DNA of 64,000 nucleotides from NCBI RefSeq assembly GCF_963082655.1, contig NC_081555.1:184223424-184287423 (forward strand), read 5' to 3'. Source of the DNA: Stomoxys calcitrans. Taxonomy: Eukaryota > Arthropoda > Insecta > Diptera > Muscidae. The notes under the pieces were generated by a model that made no database searches, was not told the DNA's origin, and saw nothing but the letters and a program-made list of their open reading frames with translations. How positions within the stretch are numbered: position 1 is the first letter of the stretch; each line of letters starts with the position of its first letter. Made by a program: the position numbers and the translations under genes. Positions 11,271 through 22,487 of the stretch are shown one piece after another.

Positions 11271-11289
11271 ACTTAAGAGCTGATCAGCA

Positions 11290-11938
11290 TTCAATATGGA
11301 AAGTGGCTCAAGGCAAGCCACTGGGAGGCTCTTTACCGCCACTCCTATGGGTGACCACCATAAATGACCTATTACGAATGCTGACCGAGGAGGGATTTGA
11401 ACTCGTCTGCTATGTAGATGATGTTTTAATACTTCTTAGGGGTAAGGATCGGAACCAGCTATGCAGAAGGGCCAAAAGCGTCATGGCGATGGCACACGAC
11501 GGGCTAGACCTAGGGGTCTCAATGTTAACCCAGAGAAGACAGAAATTTGCCTGTTCACGAAGTAGACGTAGTAAGGTGGGCCAATTTGACGCACCACGTT
11601 TCTTCAATAAGACGATTTCGACATCTGACAAGGTAAAATACTCAGGTGTGATCTTGGAAAGTAAACTGAATTGGAAGTGTCACACTCAGGAGCGTACTGA
11701 GAAGGCTCACAGATGTTGGGAACTATGTAGACGGGCCGTAGGCTCGAAATGGGGCCTGAATCCGAGGATAGTCCACTGGATCTACAAGAGCATAATAAGA
11801 CCGATACTTACTTGCGCCTCAGTAGTTTGGTGGACTGCGATGGAGAAGAAGTGCAGCGTAAGGATAATACAACAGGTTCAGAGAACATGTTGTCTTAGCA
11901 TAGGAGAAGCGATGAGGACAATAGCGGATTCAAATTAA
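11290..11938 (+). pseudogene. I/Jockey/LOA-type LINE reverse transcriptase fragment
   Basis: A 211-codon frame from 11303 covers the second half of an RT domain. GKPLGGSLPPLLWVTTIND matches the G-x-P-Q-G-G-x-L-S-P-L-L-W block (Q replaced by L, S by P). CYVDDVLILLRGKD at residues 36-49 is the catalytic YxDD box with both Asp present. KVKYSGVILESKLNWKCH matches K-Y-L-G-V-x-L-D-x-K-L-x-W. CRRAVGSKWGLNPRIVHWIY and PILTCASVVWW are the thumb-region blocks. It stops at RTIADSN, and no N-terminal RT, endonuclease or RNase H remains. It directly abuts the RTE-like fragment to its left. This is the longest and best-preserved coding frame in the window. Confidence 0.85.
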
Positions 11939-11944
11939 AGAAAT

Positions 11945-12913
11945 TTGGGGGTAAAAAAGGAAGCTCACTCCACAATTTGAGCCCAAGTTTCATGGGAGAT
12001 CTTTCAAATTATTAATCTTTTAATCCTTTGAGGAGAAGTTTGGGCAGATAAAAGAAATTCGTTTCGAGTATTGTAAAAAACGCACAGTGTTGGTGGCTAA
12101 TTTCTTACTTAAAAATCCAACCTAATTTAAAGTTGATTTTTCATACAGTTGCGGATTCTACATTTAAAAAAAAATAATTTCAATTGTTTCTATTCCCTCA
12201 CGATTGCTGGAAAATATTTCACAAATGCCGGCCTTGTAGAACTTATTTACAAGAAATCTTCTTACGTGATTTTTGTGGATTGTTAGGGTCAATATATTTC
12301 AAAATGCAAATACAATAAAACAAGTTTATTTCATCCTTTTCTCGACGTTTCGATCTTGTGCTGTGGCTGGCTGCTAAAACTATGCTTAAAAAGAAGGTCC
12401 TTTTGATTTATGTGAACTTTTAGTATGAGAGAACTTTAGTACCTCTGTACCTTCTCTGAGCATTCATAGAAAAATTTGCATTAACATACCATCCTCCTAA
12501 GACTAATGTGTTTTCAATCAAGCAGTTAGATGAAAAGACTAAAGGAGACTTTTGGAACTGGACATAAAAGAACGATTTAATCATGGTGTGATGGCTTGGA
12601 CTAGACATTCATTGTTCCAGTGCCATTGTGCCAGAAGAAATTGCAAGCACTAACATGTTGTATGTATGCTGTAGGCACTACTATGAAGTGCAATTCCAAT
12701 TTTTTAGATATTGTGTTATATTGATGCTAATGCGTAGATCAATCTGATTCAAAAATTTAGTGCTGAAACTAGCGCACATTCGTTGCACTTACGTAAGGGT
12801 ATGATTCCTCGTCCACATACAAACTTGCACTCCTGTAACGAAACATTGTTGTTGTGTGTGTTTTGGCACGACTTTTAACGAACGTATGAACATGTAGCAA
12901 TTTTAAACGAAAC
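11945..12913. other. A+T-rich DNA, no gene seen
   Basis: No sustained frame, no repeat seen elsewhere in the window and no RNA gene. Function unknown. Confidence 0.45.
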
Positions 12914-13635
12914 TATGATTGATAACAAGTTAGAGCGTGGGCCGAATCGTATATACCCTCCACCATGGCAAACAAAGAATAATGGGTAAGAATTGTTATA
13001 CTATTGGAGATATATCAAGTTATAGTCCGATTCGATGAATTGAATGTTGAAGACCATAGTAGAAGTCATTGGGTAATATTTCAGACCAGTCGGAAAAGAA
13101 TTGCGCCTTGTAGGGGCTCAAAAAGCATAATCGGGAGATCGGTTTATATGGTAGCTGTATCAGACTATAAATCGATTAAGACCATATTGGACATGTATAT
13201 TGAAGATCATGAGAGAAGATGTTGAACAAATCGGATAAGAACTGCGCCCTCTAGTGGCTAAAGAAGTCAAGATCCAAGATCGGTTTATATGGCAGCTATA
13301 TCAGGCTATGTACCGATTTGAACCGTACTTAGCACAGTTGCTGGAAGTCATAACAAATTTCAGCCAAATCGGATAAGATTTGCGTCGTGTAGAAACTTAA
13401 GTCAAAACCCAAGATCGGTTTATATGGCAGCTATATCAGGTTATGAACCAATTTAAACCATACTTAGCACAGTTGTTGGAAGTGATACTAAAACACCACG
13501 TGCAAAAGTCCAGCCAAATCGGATAAGAATCGGATAGATGCTCAAGTAGTCAAGACCCAAGATCGGTTTATATGTCAGCTATATCAAAACAAGGACCGAT
13601 TTGGACCATTTACAATCTCAACTGACCTACTCGTT
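12914..13635 (-). mobile_element. DINE-1/HINE-like element (A subfamily), 5'-truncated
   Basis: The head is gataacaagttagagcgtgg followed by 'gccgaatcgtatataccctc' and 'caccatgg', but about ten bases of the GC palindrome are deleted. A-type modules follow (boxes near 13140, 13280, 13415 and 13560), including 'caaaacaaggaccgatttgg' and 'catttacaatctcaactgac', which is the transition to the 5' block. That block is then lost. Confidence 0.78.
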
Positions 13636-15482
13636 TTCGACGTTTACAACTTTTTGACAGTCGAAAACCTAAAAAACTGACATACAGACCATCTCAGGTT
13701 ATAAGGCCGCAGCTACTATAATTTGCTACCAATTTGCACGAAAATTTTTACAAAATGTTTTATTACCCATCTGCAAGCCGCTGTTAAATAACATCAAAAT
13801 CTGAAATCTGAACCGCTAACTTCCAAATTAAATGATCTCCTTTCCTAAGCCAAGAAAGGTGGGTGCCTAAATTGACAATGATCGGTTGAAAATATAGACA
13901 GACTCATATGGACAAACAGACTAACATCACTTACTCTAATCAGGTGTGATTTATAGTCGACCCATACAATAGTCATTGGATCTTTGGCTCTTCATTACGG
14001 GTGTTATAAGTTTATAAAGTACACCAGGTTGTGGTGTAGGGTAAGCGACAACATTTTGGAGCAATGAACAACTATGGTTCCAAAACAATGAGTAGACATT
14101 TAATATTTAGTATGAGCAAAGAAAATTCATGACCAAAAAAAACCAGATGTGCCACTCTAATATCGCAAATATACCCACTCAATTTAAAATTGTGTGAGAA
14201 AACACTTCGCACAGAACTTTTCCATGCCAGACATAAGCATAAATCAGACATTTAAAAATAAAAGTTTGTGTTTGAGAAGCCTTAAACATTTTAAAAGACC
14301 CAAATCGAGAATAGCGCAAAAGCATTCTTAATCCCCAATAATGGTGGTTAGTATTTATGGTTTTTTAAATGATTGCTTGGCGTCTGAATACTGTGCACCG
14401 AAATAAAGGCGATTTTCGTTCGGAGAATAATTGCGGCTCTGCTGCTAGCCATGGTGCTGGATGTCTGGGTTTAGTTTATGGCGGCAATATCGTAGAGCAT
14501 ACACATGAATACGTCTTTTTATTAACCCAAATTCATTATTCTTTAGCTCCGAAATTGTTCGAATATGATCTTCTTCTGTTTTTTGTTTTGGTGCTTTTCT
14601 TCTGCTCAACAAACAATAATGGGTGATTTGCGATACGAGCTGCATGCTGATGATGGTCCCACGACATGTGAACACCTGGTGTGGGAATTTTGTGGACCGA
14701 ACGAAATCAAAAGTGAAATCGAAAGAACACTTTTAACGAACAAAAGACGTTGAAATTCATCATCTGGAAATAAACTCTTAAGTAAACTTAAATTGGCTGT
14801 AAAATAATAACAAGATTATAACGTAAACAATTTAAACATTTGCTATGAATAAACGTTTGGGTAAACATTCGAGGCAATCTCTACAGCAGACAGATGAATT
14901 GATGCCACTCTTAGTGATTTTTAAATTTTAAAAAATAAAATTGCTATTTGAGATAAAAAAAATTTTTGTATCTTTAATGCAGTTTTTAATTACTTTTTTC
15001 ATTATTAAAAATACTTTCACTATACTGAAAATAGTTTTAAAACCCAAAATTGGAGATCGTATAAAATACTGCAACCAACTGGAGGATTGAAAGAGTATCG
15101 ATCAAGCAAGGATCTAGAGGCTGATGTCGAATATGTGATCAACGAGCAGGCGAAATCATCATCATCATAGAATCTGAATCTGAAGATGAACCAATTTCTT
15201 TATATCTAACGCGTGTAGTACATTTTGGCAGTTGTATTGGACGACGCATAGTCCAATAGTGAAAATAACTCAGCAACATTCCATCCGCTAATCTGAGCTT
15301 TCAGGAACAGGGGATGAAGGCTATAACATTTTATCTACGAAATCGATTTTTGAGATTTCTTTTCTGAAAGAAAATGCTTGCCAAGATCAACATATAAAAA
15401 CGTGCTACGTTTTGGCGGGCCGAATTTTGGGAAAGGAAACTACGAAAAATATACACACATAAATTTAGTTGTACATTTGTAC
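13636..15482. other. A+T-rich DNA with a possible HINE 5' remnant, no gene seen
   Basis: From 13870 to 14045 the order 'agacagactcatatggacaa', 'acagactaacatcac' and 'tataaagtacaccaggttgt' ending ggtgtagggtaa faintly echoes the reversed 5' block of a HINE. The rest shows nothing. The 85-codon frame at 14369-14626 has a hydrophobic end but no recognisable domain or start context. Confidence 0.35.
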
Positions 15483-15484
15483 AT

Positions 15485-16045
15485 TACGAGGGTTGCCTTT
15501 TATATTTCAGGATTGTACAACCCTTGTGTTGCAATCTGCCAACTAACAGCTCTATCGTTAAGCTTGACATTTTTGAAGTTGTACGTACTTAGAACGTTTT
15601 GACATACGAGCGCTATTTGCGTTGTTTACAGTAACTTAAAAGATTCGTGAATATTTTTGTGCGAATATTCTTAACATCAATGAACTTAATTCAATTTTTG
15701 GGGATAAAGCTCCATCACAGACCAGTGTTTATCGATGGTATGGAAAATTTAACCGAGGTCGTTGTTCACTTCAAGACAAATTTCTTGAAAGTCGTCCAAA
15801 ATCAGTTGTTGTTCCAAAAACCATTGATGAGCATCAATGGTTTTTGGCGCCAACTGATATTGCAAGATCGTCATGTGACCTATTGAGATAACCTTAGGTA
15901 TTAGTGGGATCATCATACATTCAAAATACATTTGACCGTCAAAACAATTTGTTCGCTTTGTATGCCACAAAATTTGTCAATCGCTCAAAAAAAGAAAAAA
16001 ATGCTCCAAAAATACGAAACAACTGAATTTTTGAGCACTCAAAGC
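15485..16045 (+). pseudogene. Mariner-like transposase relic (N-terminal half)
   Basis: The left edge 'tacgagggttgccttttata' looks like a mariner-type terminal repeat next to a TA at 15485. One frame then reads FGDKAPSQTSVYRWYGKFNR and 'GRCSLQDKFLESRPKSVVVP', the first helix-turn-helix and linker of mariner transposases. Another frame reads RQLILQDRHVTY and, after a break, KIHLTVKTICSLCMPQNLSI followed by AQKK, the second helix-turn-helix and the W-x-P-H-x-L motif. The catalytic DDD domain is absent. A 34-bp perfect palindrome interrupts the coding order at 15814-15847. Confidence 0.82.
15814..15847. repeat. Perfect 16-bp inverted repeat with 2-nt spacer
   Basis: ccaaaaaccattgatg, spacer ag, then its exact reverse complement catcaatggtttttgg. 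It lies between the VVVPKTID and RQLILQDRHVTY parts of the mariner relic, where intact relatives have no such repeat. It reads as a local fold-back insertion. Confidence 0.92.
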
Positions 16046-16049
16046 ATCG

Positions 16050-16771
16050 ATTTGCGCCTTTTATGGAGCCAGGACTTCAAATCGAAATATCGGTCTATAT
16101 GGCAGCTATATCCAAATCTGGACCGATTTGGGTCAAGTTGCAGAATAACGTCGAAGTGCCTAACACAACTTACTGTCCCGAATTTCGGCGAAATCGGACA
16201 ATAAATGCAACCTTTATGGCCACAAAACGTTAAATCGATAGATCGGTCTATATGGCAGCTATGTCTAAATCTGAACCGATCTGAGCCAAATTGCAGAAAT
16301 ATGTTGAGGGGCTTAAGTTAACTCACTGTTTCAAATTTCGGCAAGATTGGACAATAAATTCGCCTTTAATAGGCCCAAAGCCTTAAATCGAGAGTTCGGT
16401 CTATATGGCAGCTATATCCAAATCTGGGCCGATCTGAACCAAATTGACGAAGGATGCCGAAGAGCCTAACACAACTCACTGTCTCATATTTTGGCAAAAT
16501 CGGATAATAAAGGCGCCTTTTATGGGCCCAAGACCTTAAATCGAGAGATCAGTCTATCGATCAGTCTGGACCGATCTGAGCCAAATTGCAACTGGGCCTA
16601 ATTTAACTCACTGTCCCAAATTTTGGCGACATTGGACTATAAATGCAACTTTTATGGGCCAAACGCCTTAAATCGAGAGATCGGTCTATATGTCAGCTAT
16701 ATCCAAATATGAACCGATCTGGGCCAAACTGAAGAAGGATGTCGAAGGGCCTAACACAACTCACAGCAAAA
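16050..16771 (-). mobile_element. DINE-1/HINE-like element (B subfamily), left part
   Basis: The B modules carry cggtctatatggcagctat at 16091, 16244, 16397 and (as a variant) 16550, exactly 153 bp apart, and then at 16682 after a ~21-bp deletion. The 3' head is missing; the element abuts the mariner relic. It is interrupted at 16771 by a Helitron and resumes at 18791. Confidence 0.85.
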
Positions 16772-18790
16772 TCTTTTATAAAAATCAATTTGTATTTGTT
16801 TGTAGGTTTGTTTGTTTGTTTGTGTGTTCCTTATAGACTCATAAACAGCTCAACCGATTTTTTTGAAATTTTCACAGATGGTGCATAATGATCCCGTGTT
16901 GAAAATAGGGTACTAAATTTTTTGATATCTGAAGGGACCCTCCGCCTTACCCTAATATTCAGAAACCCCAAATCTCGGTGATGGGTGGTGCGATTTAAGC
17001 GAAATTTTGTGTGCTCTCTTATAGCAATCTTCAAACAAAAATTTGGCATCCAAATTTCGGATGGGGGCAGCCCCACCTCCAAAACCTACCAAATATATAT
17101 ATATACACCAATCACGACAAGATGGGACTCAAATGAAAGGTATTTAAGAGTAGAAAACGTATCTGCTATCCATTTGGACTAATTGCTTAGGGGACCACCC
17201 CATCCCCCAAAACACCCCTAAATCGGACATATTTACCTACCTTGGCAATATGGGACTCAAATGAGAGATTGCGAGTAGAATACGGATTTGGTATCCAAAT
17301 GCAGGGCCAAGTTTCTGGGGTTGCACCCCTTCTGCAAAACACCCCTCAAACAGGCCTTATTTACTGATCATTGCAATATGGGGCTCAAATAAAAGATATT
17401 TATGTGTAGAATACGAATCTGATATCCAAATGTGTGACCAAATATGTGGGGCCGCCCCTTCCAAAACCAACCCCCAAAGGAGACAAATTTACTACAATAC
17501 AAATATGGGGCTCAAATGAAAGGTCTTTGGGAGTAAAGCTCGAATCTGATATCAATATTCGAGAAAAAGTGTGTGTGGGCCCACCCCACCCGCATAACAC
17601 CACCCATATAGGACGTATTTGCTGACCATTCCAATATGGGGCTGTAATAAGAAGTATTTTAAAGTAGAACACGAATCGGATATATATTTTCAGGGTCAAG
17701 TCACTAAACGGCCGCTCCATCCTCAAAAACATCCCCGAAACCGTTCATGTTTGCTGACTATGGAAATACGGGGCTCAAATGAAAGGTTTTTGGGAGTAGA
17801 CCACGAATCTGATATCAACATTCGGGACTAACTGCCTAGGGGACGTCCCGCCCCCATAACAATGCCCAAATAGGACGCATTTGCTCACCATAACAATTTT
17901 GGGTCTTAAAGGGAGTGAATCTCAACATTAATAGTTTCTAGGGTCCATACCCTAAACCGGGCATATTTGCTGACTTTTGCAATAAGGGGTTTAATTGAAA
18001 GGAATTTGAGATTAGAAAACGAATTTGATATTCAATTTTGAGGCCAATGGCAATACGGGGTTTATATAAATGATATTTGAGAGTAGAGCACGATGCTGAC
18101 ATATTCTCAGGGCTAAGTATTTGGGGACCACCCCACTCCCCAAAGCACCCCTAAATCGGACATACTTACCGACCACTGCAATTTGGGGCTCAAATGAAAG
18201 GTATTGGGGTCTACCCACCATTCCCTAAAACACCCCACAAACAACATTTTTTTACTGACCATCGCAATATGGTGCTCAAATAAAGGTATTTGGGAGTAGA
18301 ATACGAATATGATATCCAAATGTGGGATCATGTATTTGGGGCACCGCGCCCTCCCCAAAACACTCTCCAAAGAATACAAATTTTGGGGCCAAATGTTTGA
18401 GAACGCCTCATCCCAAAAACTCCCCTTAATCCAATGGCAATATGGGGTTTAAATAAATGGTATTTGTGATAAGAGCACGATGCTGGTATTTTTTTCTGCG
18501 CCAATAGTCTAAGGGACCTCCTCCTCACCCCCGAAAACACCCCTAAATCGAACATCTTGACAATATCGAGCTGAAATAAAGACTTTGAATGGCCCTGAAC
18601 CCTGCGAGTAAATTCATAGACCAGTAAAGATCATATGGGATTCAGATAAAGGCATTTATATTATAATTCGTAGCATGGTATTTCACCAAAAAAAAAAAAC
18701 TCTTTAATTGTCAAAAATAAATATTCAAAGGATAATTTTGTTCCATATAAAGTAGAAGAAAGTGCAGCGGAATGGGCCCGGTTCAGCTAG
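16772..18790 (+). mobile_element. Non-autonomous Helitron (2019 bp) nested in a HINE
   Basis: The host HINE reads agcaaaa before and tcggataataaatg after the insert; joined, these give the uninterrupted HINE order. The insert begins TC (16772) and ends CTAG (18787-18790), lying between host A and T. That is the canonical Helitron signature, with no target duplication. The interior holds tandem ~128-132-bp monomers carrying 'tgggactcaaatgaaagg'/'tggggctcaaatgaaagg' at 17123, 17251, 17379, 17506, 17637, 17769 and 17900. The left end has a TTTG-rich run then 'caaccgatttttttgaaatt'. No Rep/helicase coding remains, so it must have been mobilised in trans. Confidence 0.88.
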
Positions 18791-19100
18791 TCGGATAATA
18801 AATGTGGCTTTTATGGGCCTAAGATCTTAAATCGGCGGATCGGTCTATATGGGGGCTATATCAAGATATAGTCCGATATAGGCCAGGTTCGAACTTAATC
18901 TGCTTGTGCAAAGTTTCAGCTCAATATCTCTAGTTTTAAGGACTGTAGCGTGATTTCAACAGACAGACGGACGGACATGTCTAGATCGTCTAAGATTTTT
19001 AAGCTGATCAAGAATATAGGGTCGGAAATGGATATTTCGATGTGTTGTAAACGGAATGACAAAATGAATATACCCTCATCCTTCGGTGATGGGTATAAAA
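18791..19100 (-). mobile_element. DINE-1/HINE-like element (B subfamily), right part
   Basis: This continues the copy broken at 16771. It has a module with 'gatcggtctatatgggggct', then 'gacagacggacggacatgtc' (18961-18980), the ctagatcgtctaag block, 'gatcaagaatata', and the 5' hairpin in reverse, 'ataccctcatccttcggtga' plus tgggtataaaa (ending ~19100). Confidence 0.87.
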
Positions 19101-21118
19101 ACATAATCCGAACACATTCCGCAGAATTGGTACTGAGTTCTATAAGCAAATTAGAAGCGACATGTCCCTGCATAATTATATATTAATTCATTTCGAACAG
19201 GACCACAATCAACTTAGTTTTAAAGATGTTGCCTTTGGCTTTGTCTTTGTTGTTGTTTGACTTTTGTTTATGTTCTGGTGACAGATTTCGCAATCAATTA
19301 AAGGCCGATTTCGCTGCGAACGATCTAAGTACTAGACTTAAAGAAAAATTCTCTAAGAAACATTACTTAGGGTAACTCTTATGGACAAAAACAAGTTACA
19401 CCTTGGAGATAAACACATGTGGTAGAATTAACGACAAGCGTCAAAACAGGGGAGCTACCGTTCAAATGTCAGAATTAACTTTTTTATTCTTAATAACTAA
19501 CTTCATTGCATTCGATTATCATGGACCTGATGTGTGTAAACTTTTATATACACAGAATGTAGACAAACTATTTTTCTGTATCAATGCCTTGTCAAGAATA
19601 TCTTTCGTGCAATGAAAACTTAAAAAATAAAGACTGAAGTACAACATGAAGCCAAACTATTCCACCTCGATAGCCTTCAGCTTCTTGTTTTCCTGTCTTT
19701 CTTTTGTGATTAATCCTCTAAGAATTTAGAAATCATACGAAAGCTCTTTCACAGTAAATGCCGTTCCCAGAGGTAGGACGACACCTTCCAGTTTCTCTAT
19801 AAACACAGAAAAAAGAAGTGAAAATCCCTCTATCAAAATTAATTTCAAATGAAAACGAAAGTCAACACACACAAAAATTCCTATTCTCGCAACAATACCA
19901 CAATTGTTGCGTCAGCAAGTCCGTCGAGACATTAAAGTCCGAGCAGGGCGAACGCTTCCAGCATCATTGCTAGACAACGAATCGATAATCAGCAAGCAGG
20001 GTTTATTAATACTTTTGTTTTGTCGCCCAAGAGGAGGCCAAGAAATTCCCATGAATAATTTTCAACTAATCGAATATGACGGCATTCGACCACTCGCACT
20101 CTCTTACCAAGGGCAGAAGGCATGCTCTTAACTCAAGCTAAGAGCAATGTAGAGCAATGCCTCCAACGCAATGAGAGACATGCGCCGAGCATTTCCCCCT
20201 ATTTTGGGGAAATTTTGCTTCAATTGCACGTGTCTGCTTATGTTGACTTTAAAGTGACACCACTGGATGGCGGGGCGGGGGTGAGGTGGCATAGCCATGC
20301 ATTTCTAACTAACCCACGTTTTATCAACTCCTAATGGGTAAATGTGCGTGCATGTGTATACGTGTGTGTGTGGGACATGTTTACAGGCAATAATCTCAAC
20401 AATGTAAATGTCGCTTTCCCTTTCAACTCAAAAAGAGATATGGGATAAAAATGAGGCTAGTCCCAAAATCAATAGAATTTAGATTTTATTTTCTTTCATC
20501 ATACTATGGCTAAGCGTTGCATCCTCTGCAAGAGTTATTTGGGAGGATTCATCCTCGAACACGTGTGCACTGCACTGTTCGCCTGTCCGACACTTGCATC
20601 ACAAAATGATCAATGGGGCAAAAAACCACAGAGCACTCACTCACTTTGTAGAAAAGAAACCCCACTTTGTCAGTTGTCATCCGCAGGTGTTTGAAATTAA
20701 GTGAATTAAAAATAAATGTATGCGCCAATAAAAATTCATTCGCCAGGATGTGAAACAACGAAATTGTCTCTAACTTGCCAAGAGAATGCAGGAACTTTAC
20801 AAGGTTATTTTAATTGTGTGCATAAATTTCATTGCTTGCCTCTCTGTTCCCTAAGTGCTACTGCTGCTGCTGCTGCTTGTTCTTACTTGCTGCCTGTGGC
20901 GCCACATGCAGCAGCGCTATCGAATTCCGACACCATATATGGAACACACTTCTGATGCACAGTGCAGTGAATGGCATTTCAATGATTTGGTGTAAATGTT
21001 CACACCTAATTTTGTGACTGCAAGTGGCAATGTGCAAAGCTAAAAACCGAACGACTATACGACATAGGGGTGCCTTAATATTATTTAGAAATAATTATTG
21101 GTTTAAAGCTACCAAACT
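19101..21118. other. A+T-rich DNA, no gene seen
   Basis: There is a short CTG run near 20858-20878 (tgctactgctgctgctgctg) and a GT-rich stretch near 20345-20380. Frames of 60-79 codons (for example 20122-20334 and 20716-20955) show no domain and overlap each other in different frames. No exon can be supported. Confidence 0.4.
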
Positions 21119-21450
21119 AAACAAATAAAAGCGTGCTAAGTTCGGGCATGCATGGCATTTTTCAAGTTCTTTAACCGATATCATTTTATGGGCAAACAAA
21201 GTATAAAGCATACGAATTGCTATGCTATCGGAGCCCTATCAGGTTATGGACCCAACCGGGCCATACTTGATTTGGATGATGGAGACTATAGTAGAAGACA
21301 TTGTGCAAAATTGCAGAGTAGCCCTATAGGGGCTCAAAGTATCGATTCCGACCATATTTGGCATTGTACATTGAAGATCATAAGAAAATTTCTTGGTCAA
21401 ATCAAACAAGTTCTGCGCCCTATGGGGACTCAAGAAGTGTTAATTTAAAG
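21119..21450 (-). mobile_element. DINE-1/HINE-like fragment (3' end)
   Basis: acaaataaaagcgtgctaag and 'ttcgggcatgcatgg' mark the reversed 3' terminus, with the GC palindrome damaged. One degraded A-type module follows (gagccctatcaggttatgga). It faces the full copy at 21481. Confidence 0.7.
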
Positions 21451-21480
21451 AAATAATGATCTTAGGTATAGTGATGTTGT

Positions 21481-22487
21481 TATACACTCCACCATAGGAT
21501 GGGGGTATACTAATATTGTCATTCTGTTTGTAATTACTCGCGATATTCGTCTGAGACCCCATTAAGTATGTATAATCTTGATCGTCGTGACATATTGTGT
21601 CAATTTAGCCATGTCCGTCCGTCCGTCGAAAGCACGCCATCGTTCGAAAGGGTAAAGCTAGCCGCATTAAATTTTGCACAAATCCTTCTTATTAGTGTAG
21701 GTCGGTTAGGATTGTAAATGGGCTATATCGGTCCATGTTTTGAAATAGCTGTCATATAAACCGATCTTGGGTCTTGTCTTCTTTAATCTCTAGAGAGCGC
21801 GATTCTGGTCCGATTTGACTGAAATTTTGCACGTGGTGTTTTGGTATCACTTCCAACAACTGCTTTATGTTTGGTTTAAATCGGCAAATGTTTTGATATA
21901 GCTGTCATATAAACCGATCTTGGGTCTTGACTTTTGAGCCTCTAGAGGGCGTAATTCTTATCCGATTTGAATGAATTTTTGCACGACGTGTTTTGTTATG
22001 ATATCCAACAACTGTGCCAAGTATGGTTCAAATCGGTTCATAACCTGATATAGCTGCCATATTAACCGATCTGGGATCTTGACTTCTTGAGCCTCTAGAG
22101 GTCGCAATTATTATCCGATTTGGCTGAAATTTTGTACGACGGATCCTCTCATGACCATCAACATACGTGTTTATTATGGTCTGAATCGGTCTATAACCTG
22201 ATACAGCTCCCATATAAATCGATATCTCTATTTTACTTCTTGAGACCCCATAGGGCGCAATTCTTATTCGAATTGGCTGACATTTTACACAGGTCTGCAA
22301 CATATAATTTAATTGTGGTCCAAACTGGACCATATCTTGATGTCGCCCTAATAGCAGAGCAAATCTTTTCTTATATCCTTTTTTTACCTAAGAAGAGATG
22401 CCGGGAAAAGAACTCGACAAATTCGATCCATTGTGGAGGGTATATAAAATTCGGCCCGGCCGAACTTAGAACGCTCTTACTTGTCAA
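21481..22487 (+). mobile_element. DINE-1/HINE-like element (A subfamily), near full length
   Basis: The 5' hairpin tatacactcc...ggatgggggtata spans 21481-21509, followed by ctaatattgtcattctgttt, 'gagaccccattaagtatgta', and 'ttagccatgtccgtccgtcc' near 21605. Four A modules follow ('cttgagcctctagaggtcgc', 'gacttcttgag'). It ends with 'attcggcccggccgaactta' and 'gaacgctcttacttgt' (about 22447-22485), the GC palindrome and 3' terminus. Length is about 1.0 kb and there is no coding. The 156-codon frame that spans it is repeat-derived. Confidence 0.88.

Noticed and set aside
17400..17732. 110-codon minus frame with Pro/Gly-rich peptide as a gene
   Set aside because: It spans Helitron monomers, and the peptide pattern follows the ~130-bp repeat with frame changes.
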